A stretch of DNA of 64,000 bases from contig NZ_JAPHNA010000007.1 of the NCBI RefSeq assembly GCF_026241315.1, positions 18,247 to 82,246 of the forward strand, in the 5' to 3' direction. A model generated the notes under the pieces. The model made no database searches, was not told where the DNA came from, and worked only from the letters and a program-made list of their open reading frames with translations. A program made the position numbers and the translations under genes. The number at the start of each line of letters is the position of its first letter. Within the stretch, counting starts at the first letter, position 1. Shown here piece after piece: positions 36,884 to 46,144 of the stretch. Origin of the DNA: Campylobacter sp. MIT 21-1684 (GTDB lineage Bacteria > Campylobacterota > Campylobacteria > Campylobacterales > Campylobacteraceae).

Positions 36884-37747
36884 ATGAATACAGATATAAA
36901 TGAGTTGTTATTACAAAGCGTCGCAGAGTTGCCTCCTTTGCCCGATACTGTAAATAAACTAAAAAAATACATCAATGAAGCGGGTTCTAATGCAGAAACA
37001 AGTAAAATAGTAGAAATTATCTCAAGCGACCCTTTAGTAACAGCAAAACTTCTACAACTAGCAAATTCGCCTTATTATGGTTTTTCAAGAGAAATTTCTA
37101 CAATAACTCAAGTTATTACTTTACTTGGAATTAACAATGTCAAGAATATCATCATTGCTGATTGTATAAAAGAAAACTTCACAATCGATGTTTCACCATA
37201 TGGTTTAGACACATATAATTTTCTTAATGCTTGTAGCGATGAAATAAGTTTTATCTCAAATTGGCTTAATGACGAGGATAAAAATCTTTCTCATCTTCTT
37301 GTCCCTTGTGCTATGCTTTTAAGACTTGGTATAGTAATTTTTTCAAATTTTCTTATTCAAAATGGCAAAGATAAAGAATTTCTAACTTTTTTAAAAAAGA
37401 ATAAATTTGATGATATTTCTGTAATAGAAAATGAATTTTTTGGTGTTGATCACATTTCATTTTTAGGCTTCTTGTTGTATCGTTGGAATTTTGATGAAAC
37501 TTTAATTGAAAGCATTTGTTTTGTCCGTACCCCGCATTCTGCAAGCAAACAAGTAAAAAAATCTGCCTATGCTTTGGCTATAATAGATCATATTTTTGCT
37601 CCTTATAACGGATCCTCTCCTTTCAATATTCGTGCTGCCTTAGCTTTAATCAAAGAGGCTGTGCATAAAGGTATTTATTTTAATGTAGAAAATTTTCTTG
37701 AAAAACTCCCTAGCAAAGCAAAAGAGAATCTCAAAAAAAGAGAATGA
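36884..37747 (+). CDS. HDOD-domain protein
   Basis: A 287-residue cytoplasmic protein made mostly of one HDOD domain, a catalytically inactive relative of HD phosphohydrolases used in signalling. The hallmark is LPPLPDTVNKLKKYI, then DPLVTAKLLQLANSPYYGF and ITLLGINNVKNIII. It is equivalent by position to Cj0248, which I recall being linked to motility and colonisation in C. jejuni. The next gene begins 18 bases downstream. Confidence 0.9.
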   Translation: MNTDINELLLQSVAELPPLPDTVNKLKKYINEAGSNAETSKIVEIISSDPLVTAKLLQLANSPYYGFSREISTITQVITLLGINNVKNIIIADCIKENFTIDVSPYGLDTYNFLNACSDEISFISNWLNDEDKNLSHLLVPCAMLLRLGIVIFSNFLIQNGKDKEFLTFLKKNKFDDISVIENEFFGVDHISFLGFLLYRWNFDETLIESICFVRTPHSASKQVKKSAYALAIIDHIFAPYNGSSPFNIRAALALIKEAVHKGIYFNVENFLEKLPSKAKENLKKRE

Positions 37748-37765
37748 AACTTTGTGTCTTAAAAA

Positions 37766-38242
37766 ATGAAAAGTATTGTGTTACCCCCAAATGAGTTTTT
37801 AGATCATTATGTGCTAAATACAGAATTCCATCATTTAGCCGGAATTTCAAAAAATGCCTATAAATTTTGGAAAAAAGTAGAGATTGGAAGATACCAAGGC
37901 ACACGAATAATATTTTTACATAAAAATTGCATTTTAGAAAAACACTACAACAGCTTAAAAAAATGTAGCGACTTAAGTGGTTTTGTTCTTGCAAGTGCTT
38001 TTTGTTCTTTTACTACACTCTCACCTTCACATCTAGTAAAAAAAAATAATTCTTCTATTTACAAACTTTTAGAACTCAAAGAAGTATGCGGAATTAAATT
38101 TGTCAATCTCAAAGCTTTTTATGAGCTATTACAGCTTGATTACAATAAACATATTTATATAGAAAAATGTCGCTTTTTTTCTCCTACACCTTTTGAAAAA
38201 CGAATCAAAATCACTGATACAATGTGTGTTGGATACTATTAA
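37766..38242 (+). CDS. Conserved hypothetical protein (Cj0249-like by position)
   Basis: A 158-residue cytoplasmic protein with no signal peptide or membrane helix. It starts MKSIVLPPNEFLDHY, is basic, and has five Cys residues without a clear CxxC motif. It follows the HDOD gene closely and converges on the MFS gene with a 4-base overlap. I do not recognise a family; co-transcription suggests a shared role with the HDOD protein. Confidence 0.75.
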   Translation: MKSIVLPPNEFLDHYVLNTEFHHLAGISKNAYKFWKKVEIGRYQGTRIIFLHKNCILEKHYNSLKKCSDLSGFVLASAFCSFTTLSPSHLVKKNNSSIYKLLELKEVCGIKFVNLKAFYELLQLDYNKHIYIEKCRFFSPTPFEKRIKITDTMCVGYY

Positions 38243-39528
38243 CCAAGTCTTTTACGCACCAAACAAGCAACAAGCAAAGCAATAAAAGCTAAGAATAAAA
38301 CATAAAAACTAAGAAAAAATCTGCTCCAATGCTCTAAATTCTCTAAAGCATAACTATGCAAGATAGTAAGAAGTTGCGGTGTGAAACCTCCGGCTATAGC
38401 ATAAGCGATATTATATGAAAAGGAAAGTCCTGAAAAACGAACTTTTGTATCAAAAAGCCCGCTCATAATAAGGGGGCAAAAATTCGTAATTCCCGCTGAA
38501 AAACAAGTCATAAGGTAAAAAATTACAACATTTTGTAAAGAAGGTTTTAGAGCATAAAAAACATTAAAATAACAAAAACTTGAAATCCCAAGCAAGAATG
38601 CAAAGAAAGAACATATTACAAAAATTCCAAATTTATCAGACAAATACCCGCTGAAAATACAACCAAAACAAGCAAATACTATCCCTAACATTTGTAAATA
38701 AATTCTCTCTAAAGTACTAATTTCTAAAGTACTTTGCACGAAATTTGGCATTATTAAAATAAAAATAACAACACAACCTGTTAAAACCCAAGTAATAAGC
38801 ATAGAAACAAACACTTCAAACTTAGCACTCTTAAGTACTTCTTTTAAAGGAAAATTCTCTATACTCTTTTCTTGTTGAATTTGTTTAAAAACAGGAGTTT
38901 CTTGTAAAAATCTCCTTAAATACAAAGAGATAATACCAAAAATTCCTCCTAGAAAAAATGGTACTCTCCAAGCCCAAGCGTGAAGCTCTTCTTGAGTGTA
39001 AAGTACATTCATAATCAAAGAAACTACACTACCAAGTAAAATTCCACCAACAACACAAGCAGTTAAAACACCTAGATATATCCCTTTTTTATTCTCTGGA
39101 GCGTGCTCTGTAACAAAAACCCAAGCTCCGGGCAATTCTCCACCAATAGCTATGCCTTGAAAAATTCGTATAAGAAGTAAAAGTACAGGAGCCGCATATC
39201 CTATACTTTCAAAACCGGGTAAAAAAGCTAATAAAAAAGTAGGAAGTACCATAAGTAAAATACTAAGCACAAACATATTTTTACGACCAAATTTATCTCC
39301 AAAATGTGCCATTACAATACCGCCTAAAGGACGTGCCAAATATCCCGCGGCAAAAGTTCCATAAGTATTTAAAACCTTCCAAAATTCACTTAAATCGTGT
39401 GGAAAAAAATGCTGTGAAATGAAATTTGCAAAAAATACAAAAATAATAAAATCATAGAATTCTAAAGTTCCACCTAAAGAGGAAAGTCCTAAAATTTTTA
39501 CATCATTTTTGCTTAAATGTTTTTGCAC
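38239..39528 (-). CDS. MFS transporter, metabolite:H+ symporter (ProP-like)
   Basis: A 429-residue inner-membrane transporter with 12 predicted helices. SLGGTLEFYDFIIFVFFA starts helix 1, and ARPLGGIVMAHFGDKFGRKN is the MFS motif A of the metabolite:H+ symporter subfamily, which includes proline/betaine and dicarboxylate carriers. RIFQGIAIGGELPGAWVFVTEHAP is also typical. The substrate is not determined. It lies 2 bases after the stop of the 47-residue acidic protein, as Cj0251c-Cj0250c. Confidence 0.88.
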   Translation of the reverse strand: MQKHLSKNDVKILGLSSLGGTLEFYDFIIFVFFANFISQHFFPHDLSEFWKVLNTYGTFAAGYLARPLGGIVMAHFGDKFGRKNMFVLSILLMVLPTFLLAFLPGFESIGYAAPVLLLLIRIFQGIAIGGELPGAWVFVTEHAPENKKGIYLGVLTACVVGGILLGSVVSLIMNVLYTQEELHAWAWRVPFFLGGIFGIISLYLRRFLQETPVFKQIQQEKSIENFPLKEVLKSAKFEVFVSMLITWVLTGCVVIFILIMPNFVQSTLEISTLERIYLQMLGIVFACFGCIFSGYLSDKFGIFVICSFFAFLLGISSFCYFNVFYALKPSLQNVVIFYLMTCFSAGITNFCPLIMSGLFDTKVRFSGLSFSYNIAYAIAGGFTPQLLTILHSYALENLEHWSRFFLSFYVLFLAFIALLVACLVRKRLG

Positions 39529-39530
39529 TT

Positions 39531-39674
39531 TTACTCCATTTCATAGAATTCATCATCGCTGTCATCGTTGTATTCATAGTCATCTTCATCATAAAGATAC
39601 GTTTTATTGTATTCATCACTTTCTTGTTCTTCATCATCAAACTCATTATAATCAAGTTCATCATCATAACCCAT
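39531..39674 (-). CDS. Very acidic 47-residue protein
   Basis: A small ORF I translated by hand: MGYDDELDYNEFDDEEQ at the N-terminus, ending EFYEME. Of 47 residues, 24 are Asp or Glu, 8 are Tyr and only one is Lys, so it is strongly acidic and probably disordered. A good ribosome site (AAGGAAAA) precedes the ATG, and the stop lies 2 bases before the MFS ATG, so the two are likely co-transcribed. C. jejuni has a highly acidic small protein at this place (Cj0251c, from memory). The function is unknown; it could modulate the transporter or bind cations. Confidence 0.85.
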   Translation of the reverse strand: MGYDDELDYNEFDDEEQESDEYNKTYLYDEDDYEYNDDSDDEFYEME

Positions 39675-39733
39675 TACTTTTCCTTCATTATTAAAATAAA
39701 AATATATTTTAGCTGAAATTTGACTGCTTTTGC

Positions 39734-39739
39734 TATAAT
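39734..39739 (+). promoter_or_regulatory. -10 box for moaC
   Basis: TATAAT in the context TTTTGCTATAATTTTA, 25 bases before the moaC ATG, with AAGGAAAA between. Confidence 0.5.
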
Positions 39740-39763
39740 TTTATATTTTTAACAAGGAAAAAA

Positions 39764-40240
39764 ATGAAATTAACACATTTAGATAAAAACAATACTCCAA
39801 GAATGGTTGATGTAAGTAAAAAAGATATTAGTACAAGACAAGCAAGTGCAAGTGGTATTATAAGTATGAATCCACAAGCTTTTCAAGCTATTAAAGAAAA
39901 TTCAATCAAAAAAGGACCTGTTTTACAAACAGCTATCACAGCAGCTATTATGGGCACAAAAAAAACAAGTCAGCTTATACCAATGTGTCATCCTTTAATG
40001 ATTTCTAACGTTCAAACTCAAATCACTGAACTCAATGAACTTTGTGCTTTCAAACTCAAAGTGAGTGTAAAATGTGAAGGGAAAACAGGAGTAGAAATGG
40101 AAGCACTTACAGGAGTAAGCATAGGACTTTTAACTATTTATGATATGGTAAAAGCTATTGATAAAACAATGACAATAAGTCAAATAGTACTTGAAAGCAA
40201 AAAAGGTGGTAAAAGTGGTACATTTATGCGAACTGAATAA
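39764..40240 (+). CDS. moaC: Cyclic pyranopterin monophosphate synthase (MoaC)
   Basis: Second enzyme of molybdenum-cofactor synthesis, acting on the MoaA product. The 158-residue protein has [29 protein letters not shown] with the active-site His, and [20 protein letters not shown]. All are signature segments. The 3' end overlaps the YbeD-like gene by 26 bases if that gene starts at 40215. Confidence 0.95.
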   Translation: MKLTHLDKNNTPRMVDVSKKDISTRQASASGIISMNPQAFQAIKENSIKKGPVLQTAITAAIMGTKKTSQLIPMCHPLMISNVQTQITELNELCAFKLKVSVKCEGKTGVEMEALTGVSIGLLTIYDMVKAIDKTMTISQIVLESKKGGKSGTFMRTE

Positions 40241-40478
40241 AGAAGCTCTTATCTCCTACCCGCTCTTTTGGGAATATAAAGTCATTCTCGCGACTAATAA
40301 AGACGTACAACAATGCTTTAAAAAACTTTTAAAAGAAAAAGAATTTACATTTGAACACTCCCATACAAGTAAAAATGGCAGATACGAAAGCTACAAATTA
40401 AGTGTTTTTGTACATAATAAAGAAGAACGACTTGAAATTTTTGAAAAATTAAAAACCCATTCTCAATTTGTATTGTAA
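40215..40478 (+). CDS. YbeD/DUF493-family protein
   Basis: An 87-residue cytoplasmic ACT-like protein; E. coli YbeD is also 87 aa. Features include [13 protein letters not shown], matching the PTPFTYKV opening of YbeD, and [21 protein letters not shown] prefer the GTG at 40215 behind GGTGG. An earlier in-frame start at 40191 would only add sequence inside moaC. The function is not established. Confidence 0.75.
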   Translation: MVHLCELNKEALISYPLFWEYKVILATNKDVQQCFKKLLKEKEFTFEHSHTSKNGRYESYKLSVFVHNKEERLEIFEKLKTHSQFVL

Positions 40479-40486
40479 GGAAAACG

Positions 40487-41611
40487 ATGAAAAATACTTT
40501 GATTATCTTTGAAAATTCTGTGTTAAATACTGAAAAAAAAGAGGTGAAAACTTTGCTTGAGGATTTAAGTTTCAATCTTGCAAGCAAACAAATTAGTCAA
40601 AATCCACACAAAACACAAGAAATTCTCGATACTCTTTTACTTAACTTTCTCACCATACTAAAAAAACTTGAACTTTTTAATGATGAAAATGTAACTAAAA
40701 TCATTCGAGGTTTAACAAAAGCAAGTGTACAAGACATTCAAAATTCTCTTTACAAAAACCTCAATGAAGCTGAAATTTTAAAGAAACAAATCCAAAATCA
40801 AAAGATAGCACTTAAAAATCAAATCAGCAAACATTTTCTTGAATTTGAAAATATTTTACAAAAAAATGGCTTTATAGATGATTTAAAACAAGGTTTAAAC
40901 GATGCTATCTTATTTGATATTGAAACGCTAGGAATTCTCAAAGAAACAGCAGAAAGTGCTTTTCTTATAACGCTTGAAAAGGCTGAAGATATAGAATTTA
41001 CAAGCGGTGAAATCGCTAAAAGTCTTGTCTATAATGCTATTTGTGAAGCACATTTTGAAAAAGAAAGAATACTGCGAATTTCAAATATTATCTTAAATAC
41101 AGCCTTTGAACTTGCAAATGAATCAATGGCATATGCAAAAGATTTGTGTTTAGGTGCTATAAAAGGCACTCAAGAAGGTATAAGTTTTGCAATGGAAAAA
41201 TTTAAAAATTCTTTTAAATACGCGCAATTTGAAGAGGATTTACATCTTAAAAACAAAGAACTTATAGGAATTGAAGATGATTTTATCGCTTTATTAAAAA
41301 CCGAACTTACAAAACAAGATAATCCTTGCAAAGATATAATAAAAAATCTCTTAGAACAAGAATTTGATAATCTTTTTACTAAATTTAAACGTCTAGCAAA
41401 TGAGAGTAGAGAACAACTTGTTTTTGCTTTAAATGAAATAAAGCAAAATCCAAAAATTAGTGATTTCACTCTGTTTGGATATAAACAACTTCTCCATTCC
41501 AAACAAGAAATGATAAAAGAAAAATACAAAGACTTTAACGCTCAAAAAGCTAAAAAACTTGGTGTAAGACTTTGGGAAAATGCAAAAAATATACTCAAAA
41601 AACAAAAATGA
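40487..41611 (+). CDS. Conserved hypothetical helical protein (Cj0254-like by position)
   Basis: A 374-residue soluble protein rich in Lys, Glu, Asn and Leu, almost entirely predicted helix, with coiled-coil-like stretches such as LKKQIQNQKIALKNQISKHF. There is no signal peptide, membrane segment or recognised motif. A good AAGGAAAACG site precedes the ATG, 8 bases after the YbeD-like stop. I do not recognise it. Confidence 0.75.
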   Translation: MKNTLIIFENSVLNTEKKEVKTLLEDLSFNLASKQISQNPHKTQEILDTLLLNFLTILKKLELFNDENVTKIIRGLTKASVQDIQNSLYKNLNEAEILKKQIQNQKIALKNQISKHFLEFENILQKNGFIDDLKQGLNDAILFDIETLGILKETAESAFLITLEKAEDIEFTSGEIAKSLVYNAICEAHFEKERILRISNIILNTAFELANESMAYAKDLCLGAIKGTQEGISFAMEKFKNSFKYAQFEEDLHLKNKELIGIEDDFIALLKTELTKQDNPCKDIIKNLLEQEFDNLFTKFKRLANESREQLVFALNEIKQNPKISDFTLFGYKQLLHSKQEMIKEKYKDFNAQKAKKLGVRLWENAKNILKKQK

Positions 41612-41815
41612 GTTTATGAAAAAAAGCAAAAAATTATGCCAAATACAGCAAAGATCTAAATCAAATTGAAAAATTTATCTCAAAAGGACTATAAAATTAT
41701 AATCTTTTAAATTATGTTTCTTTGTAGTGTTTCACAAAAAAGCTCAATACATTGTCTTTTAAAGAGTGCAAACAATTACAAAATGAAGCCGCAGTTTTCT
41801 AATACAATTTCAATA

Positions 41816-42820
41816 TTATAGTTCTTGAAATTGCAACAAACATCCAGCCATAAAAGGTACGAGTTCATTATTTTCGTCTTTGTAACTTTGAGGCACTTGC
41901 CATTCTTGTTGCTTTAAATGGACAATTTTTTCCTTTTGAAATTTAAAATTGTAAATTCTGATTGCATTTTCACTAAGAAATTTCTGCAAATTATCCTGAT
42001 TTGAATGTTTTGTAAAAAGTTCAGCCAAAAGACTTAAAGCGACAGGAGAGCTAAAAATTCCAGCAGCACAAGCACAGCATTCTTTTTGTGAGATAAGATG
42101 AGGAGCACTATCACTTCCAAACATCACTTTTTCAAAACCGGAAAATGCAAGCTCACATAAAGCCTCTTTGTCTTTATACGTCTTTGCTATTGGTTTGCAA
42201 AAAAGATGAGGGTTTAAATTCGAACCTAAAACATCATCTAAAGTAAGAATCAAATGATGTAAAGTAATGGTTGCATACAAATTTTCATAATCTTTTACAA
42301 GTCTAGCAAGCTTTTGGGTGCTAATATGCTCCATTACAATCTTTAGCTTTGGAAAATGCTTTGCAAGGTTTTGATAAATGGCAGCAAAATTACTTTCTCT
42401 ATCCATTACAAAATCATTTGTTTCCCCGTGTACAAGCAAAGGAATCTCAAGCGCACTCATAACTTCAAGGGTTGGTTTTAATCTCTCAAGGTCAAAACTA
42501 CTCACTCCTTGAGTAGAATTTGTTGTAATACCTGCAGGATAAAGTTTGATACCAAAAAGTTCTGTTTTAGCTTCTTCTAAAAATCGTTCATCATAGTTTT
42601 GAAAAAACAGTGTCATCAACGGTGTAAAATTCTCGTCTTTACTTGCTTTTATAATTCTTTGTTTATAAGCTTTTAAAGAAGGTAAATCACAGAGTGGAGG
42701 AACTAAATTTGGCATTATAACTGCTGCTTTAAAAGAACGTGCTGAAAAAGGCGTAACAAAATGCAAAAGGGAATTATCTCGTAAATGCAAATGCATATCT
42801 AAAGGATTTTTCAGAATCAT
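41816..42820 (-). CDS. pyrC: Dihydroorotase
   Basis: Zinc amidohydrolase of pyrimidine synthesis. The 334-residue class II enzyme has the metal motif LDMHLHLRDNSLL, the carboxylated-lysine region IKLYPAGITTNSTQG, the metal-ligand His in LLVHGE and MEHIST, and the catalytic Asp in FGSDSAPH. Its ATG overlaps the small winged-helix gene by 4 bases. Confidence 0.96.
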   Translation of the reverse strand: MILKNPLDMHLHLRDNSLLHFVTPFSARSFKAAVIMPNLVPPLCDLPSLKAYKQRIIKASKDENFTPLMTLFFQNYDERFLEEAKTELFGIKLYPAGITTNSTQGVSSFDLERLKPTLEVMSALEIPLLVHGETNDFVMDRESNFAAIYQNLAKHFPKLKIVMEHISTQKLARLVKDYENLYATITLHHLILTLDDVLGSNLNPHLFCKPIAKTYKDKEALCELAFSGFEKVMFGSDSAPHLISQKECCACAAGIFSSPVALSLLAELFTKHSNQDNLQKFLSENAIRIYNFKFQKEKIVHLKQQEWQVPQSYKDENNELVPFMAGCLLQFQEL

Positions 42821-43062
42821 AGCTTTTCTCCTATTTTGATTTGATAAAAACCATTTTTAAGTTTTTTAAAAAGCTTTTTTTCTTCTAAAAATTTAAAAGT
42901 AGCAATAATAGTCGGTTTGCTTTGCTGCAAAATGTTTTCAAGTTCGCTAATCTTTATAAAAATAAAACCATTTTCATCGCAATTTTGACACAAAAATTCT
43001 ACAAGCTCAAAACGTTTTTTCCCTAGAATTTCTTGAATAAAACCTTGTAGTCTTATATCCAT
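42817..43062 (-). CDS. Small winged-helix-like protein (Cj0258-like by position)
   Basis: An 81-residue protein. I start at the ATG at 43062 (MDIRLQGFIQEILG), which overlaps the dgkA end by 10 bases; the in-frame start at 43086 lies deeper in dgkA. LENILQQSKPTIIATFKFLEEKKLFKKLKNGFYQI fits helix-turn-helix plus wing of a MarR/ArsR-like fold, though it is too small for a full regulator. It is coupled to pyrC by a 4-base overlap. The role is unknown; regulation of pyrC or eptC is possible. Confidence 0.65.
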   Translation of the reverse strand: MDIRLQGFIQEILGKKRFELVEFLCQNCDENGFIFIKISELENILQQSKPTIIATFKFLEEKKLFKKLKNGFYQIKIGEKL

Positions 43063-43409
43063 AACGAACCTAAAACAAGTACCCAAGTTATTAAAGCAAG
43101 AACTATGCTAAAAAAAACTCCTGCACTTGCACAGTCTTTAGCAATTTTTGCTTTTTCGTGCCATTCATCAGTGATTAAATCAACACAAGCTTCAACAGCC
43201 GAATTAAAAGCCTCCGCAATCAAAATGAAAAACAAAACAGCAATAATAAGCAAATGTTCAAACAATGGAAGTGAAAGAAAAAAACTCAAGATAAAAGCCA
43301 AAAGTACTACACAAAGCTCTAAACGAAAAGCCTTTTCATTTCGCATCATCGCTTTAACACCCTCTAAAGCAAACAAAGCATTTTTAAAAAAATGGTACTT
43401 TGGTTTCAA
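43053..43409 (-). CDS. dgkA: Diacylglycerol kinase
   Basis: A 118-residue three-helix inner-membrane kinase that recycles diacylglycerol, a by-product of transferring phosphoethanolamine from phosphatidylethanolamine. The active-site signature EAFNSAVEACVDLITD and HEKAKIAKDCASAGVF are intact. It overlaps eptC by 4 bases: EptC releases diacylglycerol and DgkA can rephosphorylate it, so the pairing makes functional sense. Confidence 0.95.
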   Translation of the reverse strand: MKPKYHFFKNALFALEGVKAMMRNEKAFRLELCVVLLAFILSFFLSLPLFEHLLIIAVLFFILIAEAFNSAVEACVDLITDEWHEKAKIAKDCASAGVFFSIVLALITWVLVLGSLWI

Positions 43410-44941
43410 TTATATGCCTTTAAATTTGGACTCAATAAATCAAATTCATCTTCATAGAGGCTTGTTTGTACTTGAAAAAATCCAAGAAGTGTGCTAAAGA
43501 GATTGTCGTGTGAAATGGCAAAGTGTGAGTGCTGCGATGCTCTTTTCATTAAATCAGCTTGATTGCTCCAAAAAATAACTGGAATATGAGTTTGGTATTT
43601 TGGAGCTATAAAATAAGGAATTGCGTGAAGATAAATTCCATTTTCTCCTAAGCTTTCTCCGTGGTCTGAAAGATACAATAAAGCACTTTCATAATCCTTT
43701 TGTTCTTTTAAAAGAGCGATGATTTGACTTAAAAGATAATCTGTATAGAGCAAAGTATTATCATAAGTGTTCTCTAAAGCCTCATTTGAACATTTATCAA
43801 GTTCATTTGTATCACAAGTTGGATGAAAAACTTTGAATTCCTTAGGGTATCTTTTATAATAACTCGGTCCGTGTGAACCTTGTAAATGTAAAATAATAAT
43901 ATTTTGCGTATCTAAAGAGTGAAGCTGTTTGCGCAAGCTCTCAAGCAAAGCTCCATCGTATTCAGCTTGTATATTCTCACTCTCTATCCTAGCACACACT
44001 CCTTTACAAAAACCGTAATTATTGTCATACCAAACTGTTTTCACTCCTATCTTGTGCAAGATATCTAAAATATTCTCTTTGTATTCACTTGGACTAAATT
44101 CTTTTCTTTTTGAGACAGAAAACATACAAGGCAAGGACACTGCTGTAGAAGTGCCACACGAAGAAGCATTATCAAAAAAAATAACCTGTTGATTTTTTGT
44201 ATAAGTATTTGTATCATTTTTAGTATAAGTTCCGAGTGAATAGTTCGCCGCCCTTGCAGTCTCACCAACAACCAAAACAAAAAGCTTTTTCGTGCTATTA
44301 TTTTCTCTATACGCATCATTTGCCAAACTCTCAAGCTCCTTTTTTTCTTTCATACGAAGTGTGTAGTAGCGGTATACTGCATAAATTTGATAAAAAGGAA
44401 TATTATACATACGAATTTCATTATGATTTCTAAAAAATGGAATATAACTTTTTGTTAAAGGTAAAAAAACAGCCATAAAAAACACAAAACCAAGTAAAAA
44501 ACTCCAAATTCGTATGAACACGGCTTTTTTAAAAGTTTTTTGTGAACTAATGCGTGTCATAAGTATTACGATACACATAAATAATAAAACCAAACAAAAA
44601 ATCACAATGCGTATATTAAACAAATCTTTGACTTCTCTAGAATCTGTTTGTACGATATTTTGTATCATAGTAGAATCAATTATAATGCCATAAAATGAAA
44701 TAAAATAAACACTTACACAAGCACAAAACAGAAAGAAAATAGAAAAAAATTTAGTTAGATATTTGAGAAAAAGAATGGAGAAAATCATCTGCACTAAACC
44801 AAAATACATCACAACAATGCCAAAAGTCAGCCAAAGATTCTTTTCTAAAAGATTATATACATATATGAAAGAATTACAATTTATAATTGTTATAGCAAGA
44901 GAATTAAACAAAGTAAACCATAACCACGAGATTTTAAACAT
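43406..44941 (-). CDS. eptC: Phosphoethanolamine transferase EptC
   Basis: A 511-residue inner-membrane enzyme. Five N-terminal helices (about the first 150 residues) are followed by a periplasmic alkaline-phosphatase-like domain. Catalytic residues lie in VLVVGETARAANYSLG, SSCGTSTAVSLPCMFS (nucleophilic Thr near residue 267) and YLSDHGESLGENG. In C. jejuni this enzyme modifies lipid A, the flagellar rod protein FlgG and N-glycans. It heads eptC-dgkA-winged helix-pyrC and is divergent from xth. Confidence 0.93.
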   Translation of the reverse strand: MFKISWLWFTLFNSLAITIINCNSFIYVYNLLEKNLWLTFGIVVMYFGLVQMIFSILFLKYLTKFFSIFFLFCACVSVYFISFYGIIIDSTMIQNIVQTDSREVKDLFNIRIVIFCLVLLFMCIVILMTRISSQKTFKKAVFIRIWSFLLGFVFFMAVFLPLTKSYIPFFRNHNEIRMYNIPFYQIYAVYRYYTLRMKEKKELESLANDAYRENNSTKKLFVLVVGETARAANYSLGTYTKNDTNTYTKNQQVIFFDNASSCGTSTAVSLPCMFSVSKRKEFSPSEYKENILDILHKIGVKTVWYDNNYGFCKGVCARIESENIQAEYDGALLESLRKQLHSLDTQNIIILHLQGSHGPSYYKRYPKEFKVFHPTCDTNELDKCSNEALENTYDNTLLYTDYLLSQIIALLKEQKDYESALLYLSDHGESLGENGIYLHAIPYFIAPKYQTHIPVIFWSNQADLMKRASQHSHFAISHDNLFSTLLGFFQVQTSLYEDEFDLLSPNLKAYN

Positions 44942-45051
44942 AATTGTCCTTTAATCAATAAAATCCTAATTGTAGAAAAACTGAATTAATCCTTAGTAAT
45001 TTAAAGTAAAGTGTGTTATGATTGTGTTTTAAACTTTTTCAAGGAACAATA

Positions 45052-45810
45052 ATGAAGTTATTTTCGTGGAATGTCAATGGCTTGAGAGCAATTTGTGAAA
45101 AAAATGCTCTTGAATGGATACGCGATGAAAAAATTGATTTTATAGGTTTTCAAGAAATTAAAGCAAGTGAAGAAAAATTACCAAAGAAAATTTATGAATA
45201 TCCCTTTGAATACATCTATTCAAATTCAGCCAAACGACCGGGCTATTCAGGTGTTATGAGTCTTTGTAATTTTGAGAGTGAAGTCAAAAAATGTGAATTC
45301 TTTGACGATGATGAAGGAAGGGTTTTAGAACACCGTTTCAATAATATCGTACTCTTTAATATTTATTTTCCAAATGGTCAAAAAGACGAAGAAAGATTGC
45401 ATTTTAAAATGAAATTTTATGCAGATTTTTTACTCTATCTTGAAAAACTTTTAAAAGAAAAGAAAGATATTATTATTTGTGGTGATGTCAATACTGCTCA
45501 TAAAGAAATAGATCTTACCCATCCAAAAGCCAATATAAATACCTCTGGATTTTTACCTATAGAAAGAGCTTGGATAGATGATTTATTAACGCTTGGTTTT
45601 ATAGATACCTTTAGGCAAATTAATGGGGATGTCAAAGAAAAGTATTCGTGGTGGTCATACAGAATGAAGGCAAGGGAAAGAAATGTTGGTTGGAGGATTG
45701 ATTATTTTTTTATTTCCCAAAGTCTAAAAACAAAACTCAAAGATGCTTTTATACGAGATGATATTTTCGGATCTGATCACGCTCCTGTTGGAATAGAAAT
45801 TGAATTCTAA
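45052..45810 (+). CDS. xth: Exodeoxyribonuclease III (AP endonuclease)
   Basis: A 252-residue Mg-dependent AP endonuclease of base-excision repair. The ATG at 45052 follows CAAGGAAC; the in-frame start at 45022 is upstream of that site. Motifs are MKLFSWNVNGLRAI, FIGFQEIKASEEKLP, GYSGVMSL, IIICGDVNTAH, GFIDTFR, WRIDYFFIS and the catalytic GSDHAPVGIE. Confidence 0.94.
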   Translation: MKLFSWNVNGLRAICEKNALEWIRDEKIDFIGFQEIKASEEKLPKKIYEYPFEYIYSNSAKRPGYSGVMSLCNFESEVKKCEFFDDDEGRVLEHRFNNIVLFNIYFPNGQKDEERLHFKMKFYADFLLYLEKLLKEKKDIIICGDVNTAHKEIDLTHPKANINTSGFLPIERAWIDDLLTLGFIDTFRQINGDVKEKYSWWSYRMKARERNVGWRIDYFFISQSLKTKLKDAFIRDDIFGSDHAPVGIEIEF

Positions 45811-45878
45811 AACACAATTTCTTCAAAACGTATAAAAACAAATCTCAAAAATTAATATAATATTAAGAATTTAAAAGA

Positions 45879-45884
45879 TATAAT
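45879..45884 (+). promoter_or_regulatory. -10 box for tRNA-Glu
   Basis: TATAAT 23 bases upstream of the tRNA. A second TATAAT at 45856-45861 could serve as an alternative. Confidence 0.5.
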
Positions 45885-45906
45885 AAAAGTTTATTTTATA
45901 AAAAAA

Positions 45907-45981
45907 GGCCCATTCGTCTAGCGGTTAGGACATCGCCCTTTCACGGCGGTAACACGAGTTCGAGTCTCGTATGGGTCACCA
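45907..45981 (+). tRNA. tRNA-Glu (anticodon TTC)
   Basis: A 75-base cloverleaf including an encoded CCA (45979-45981). The acceptor stem pairs GGCCCAT with ATGGGTC with one G-T pair, the anticodon loop is CTTTCAC on a 4-base CGCC/GGCG stem, and the T-loop is GAGTTCGAGTCTC. The discriminator base is A. This is a clear tRNA, alone and not in an operon. Confidence 0.97.
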
Positions 45982-46126
45982 CCAAATCGACACTTCTTTA
46001 CTCGCTTTATAAATATACAATCTATACGATATAAGACTTTTAAATTATCTACAAAATATTCAACAATCTCTTAAGAATATATTTCATTTTTATTTATAAT
46101 TTATTTTAATTTTATTTTATATATAT

Positions 46127-46132
46127 TATAAT
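46127..46132 (+). promoter_or_regulatory. -10 box upstream of the structured element
   Basis: A perfect TATAAT after a long T-rich stretch. Transcription would start near 46139, a few bases before the outermost stem of the element. Confidence 0.4.
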
Positions 46133-46144
46133 ACATTCAAATCT

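Noticed and set aside
41612..41700. Possible C-terminal gene fragment (KNYAKYSKDLNQIEKFISKGL) after the helical hypothetical gene
   Set aside because: It has no start, no ribosome site and no recognisable family; in AT-rich DNA a 20-codon open stretch is expected by chance.
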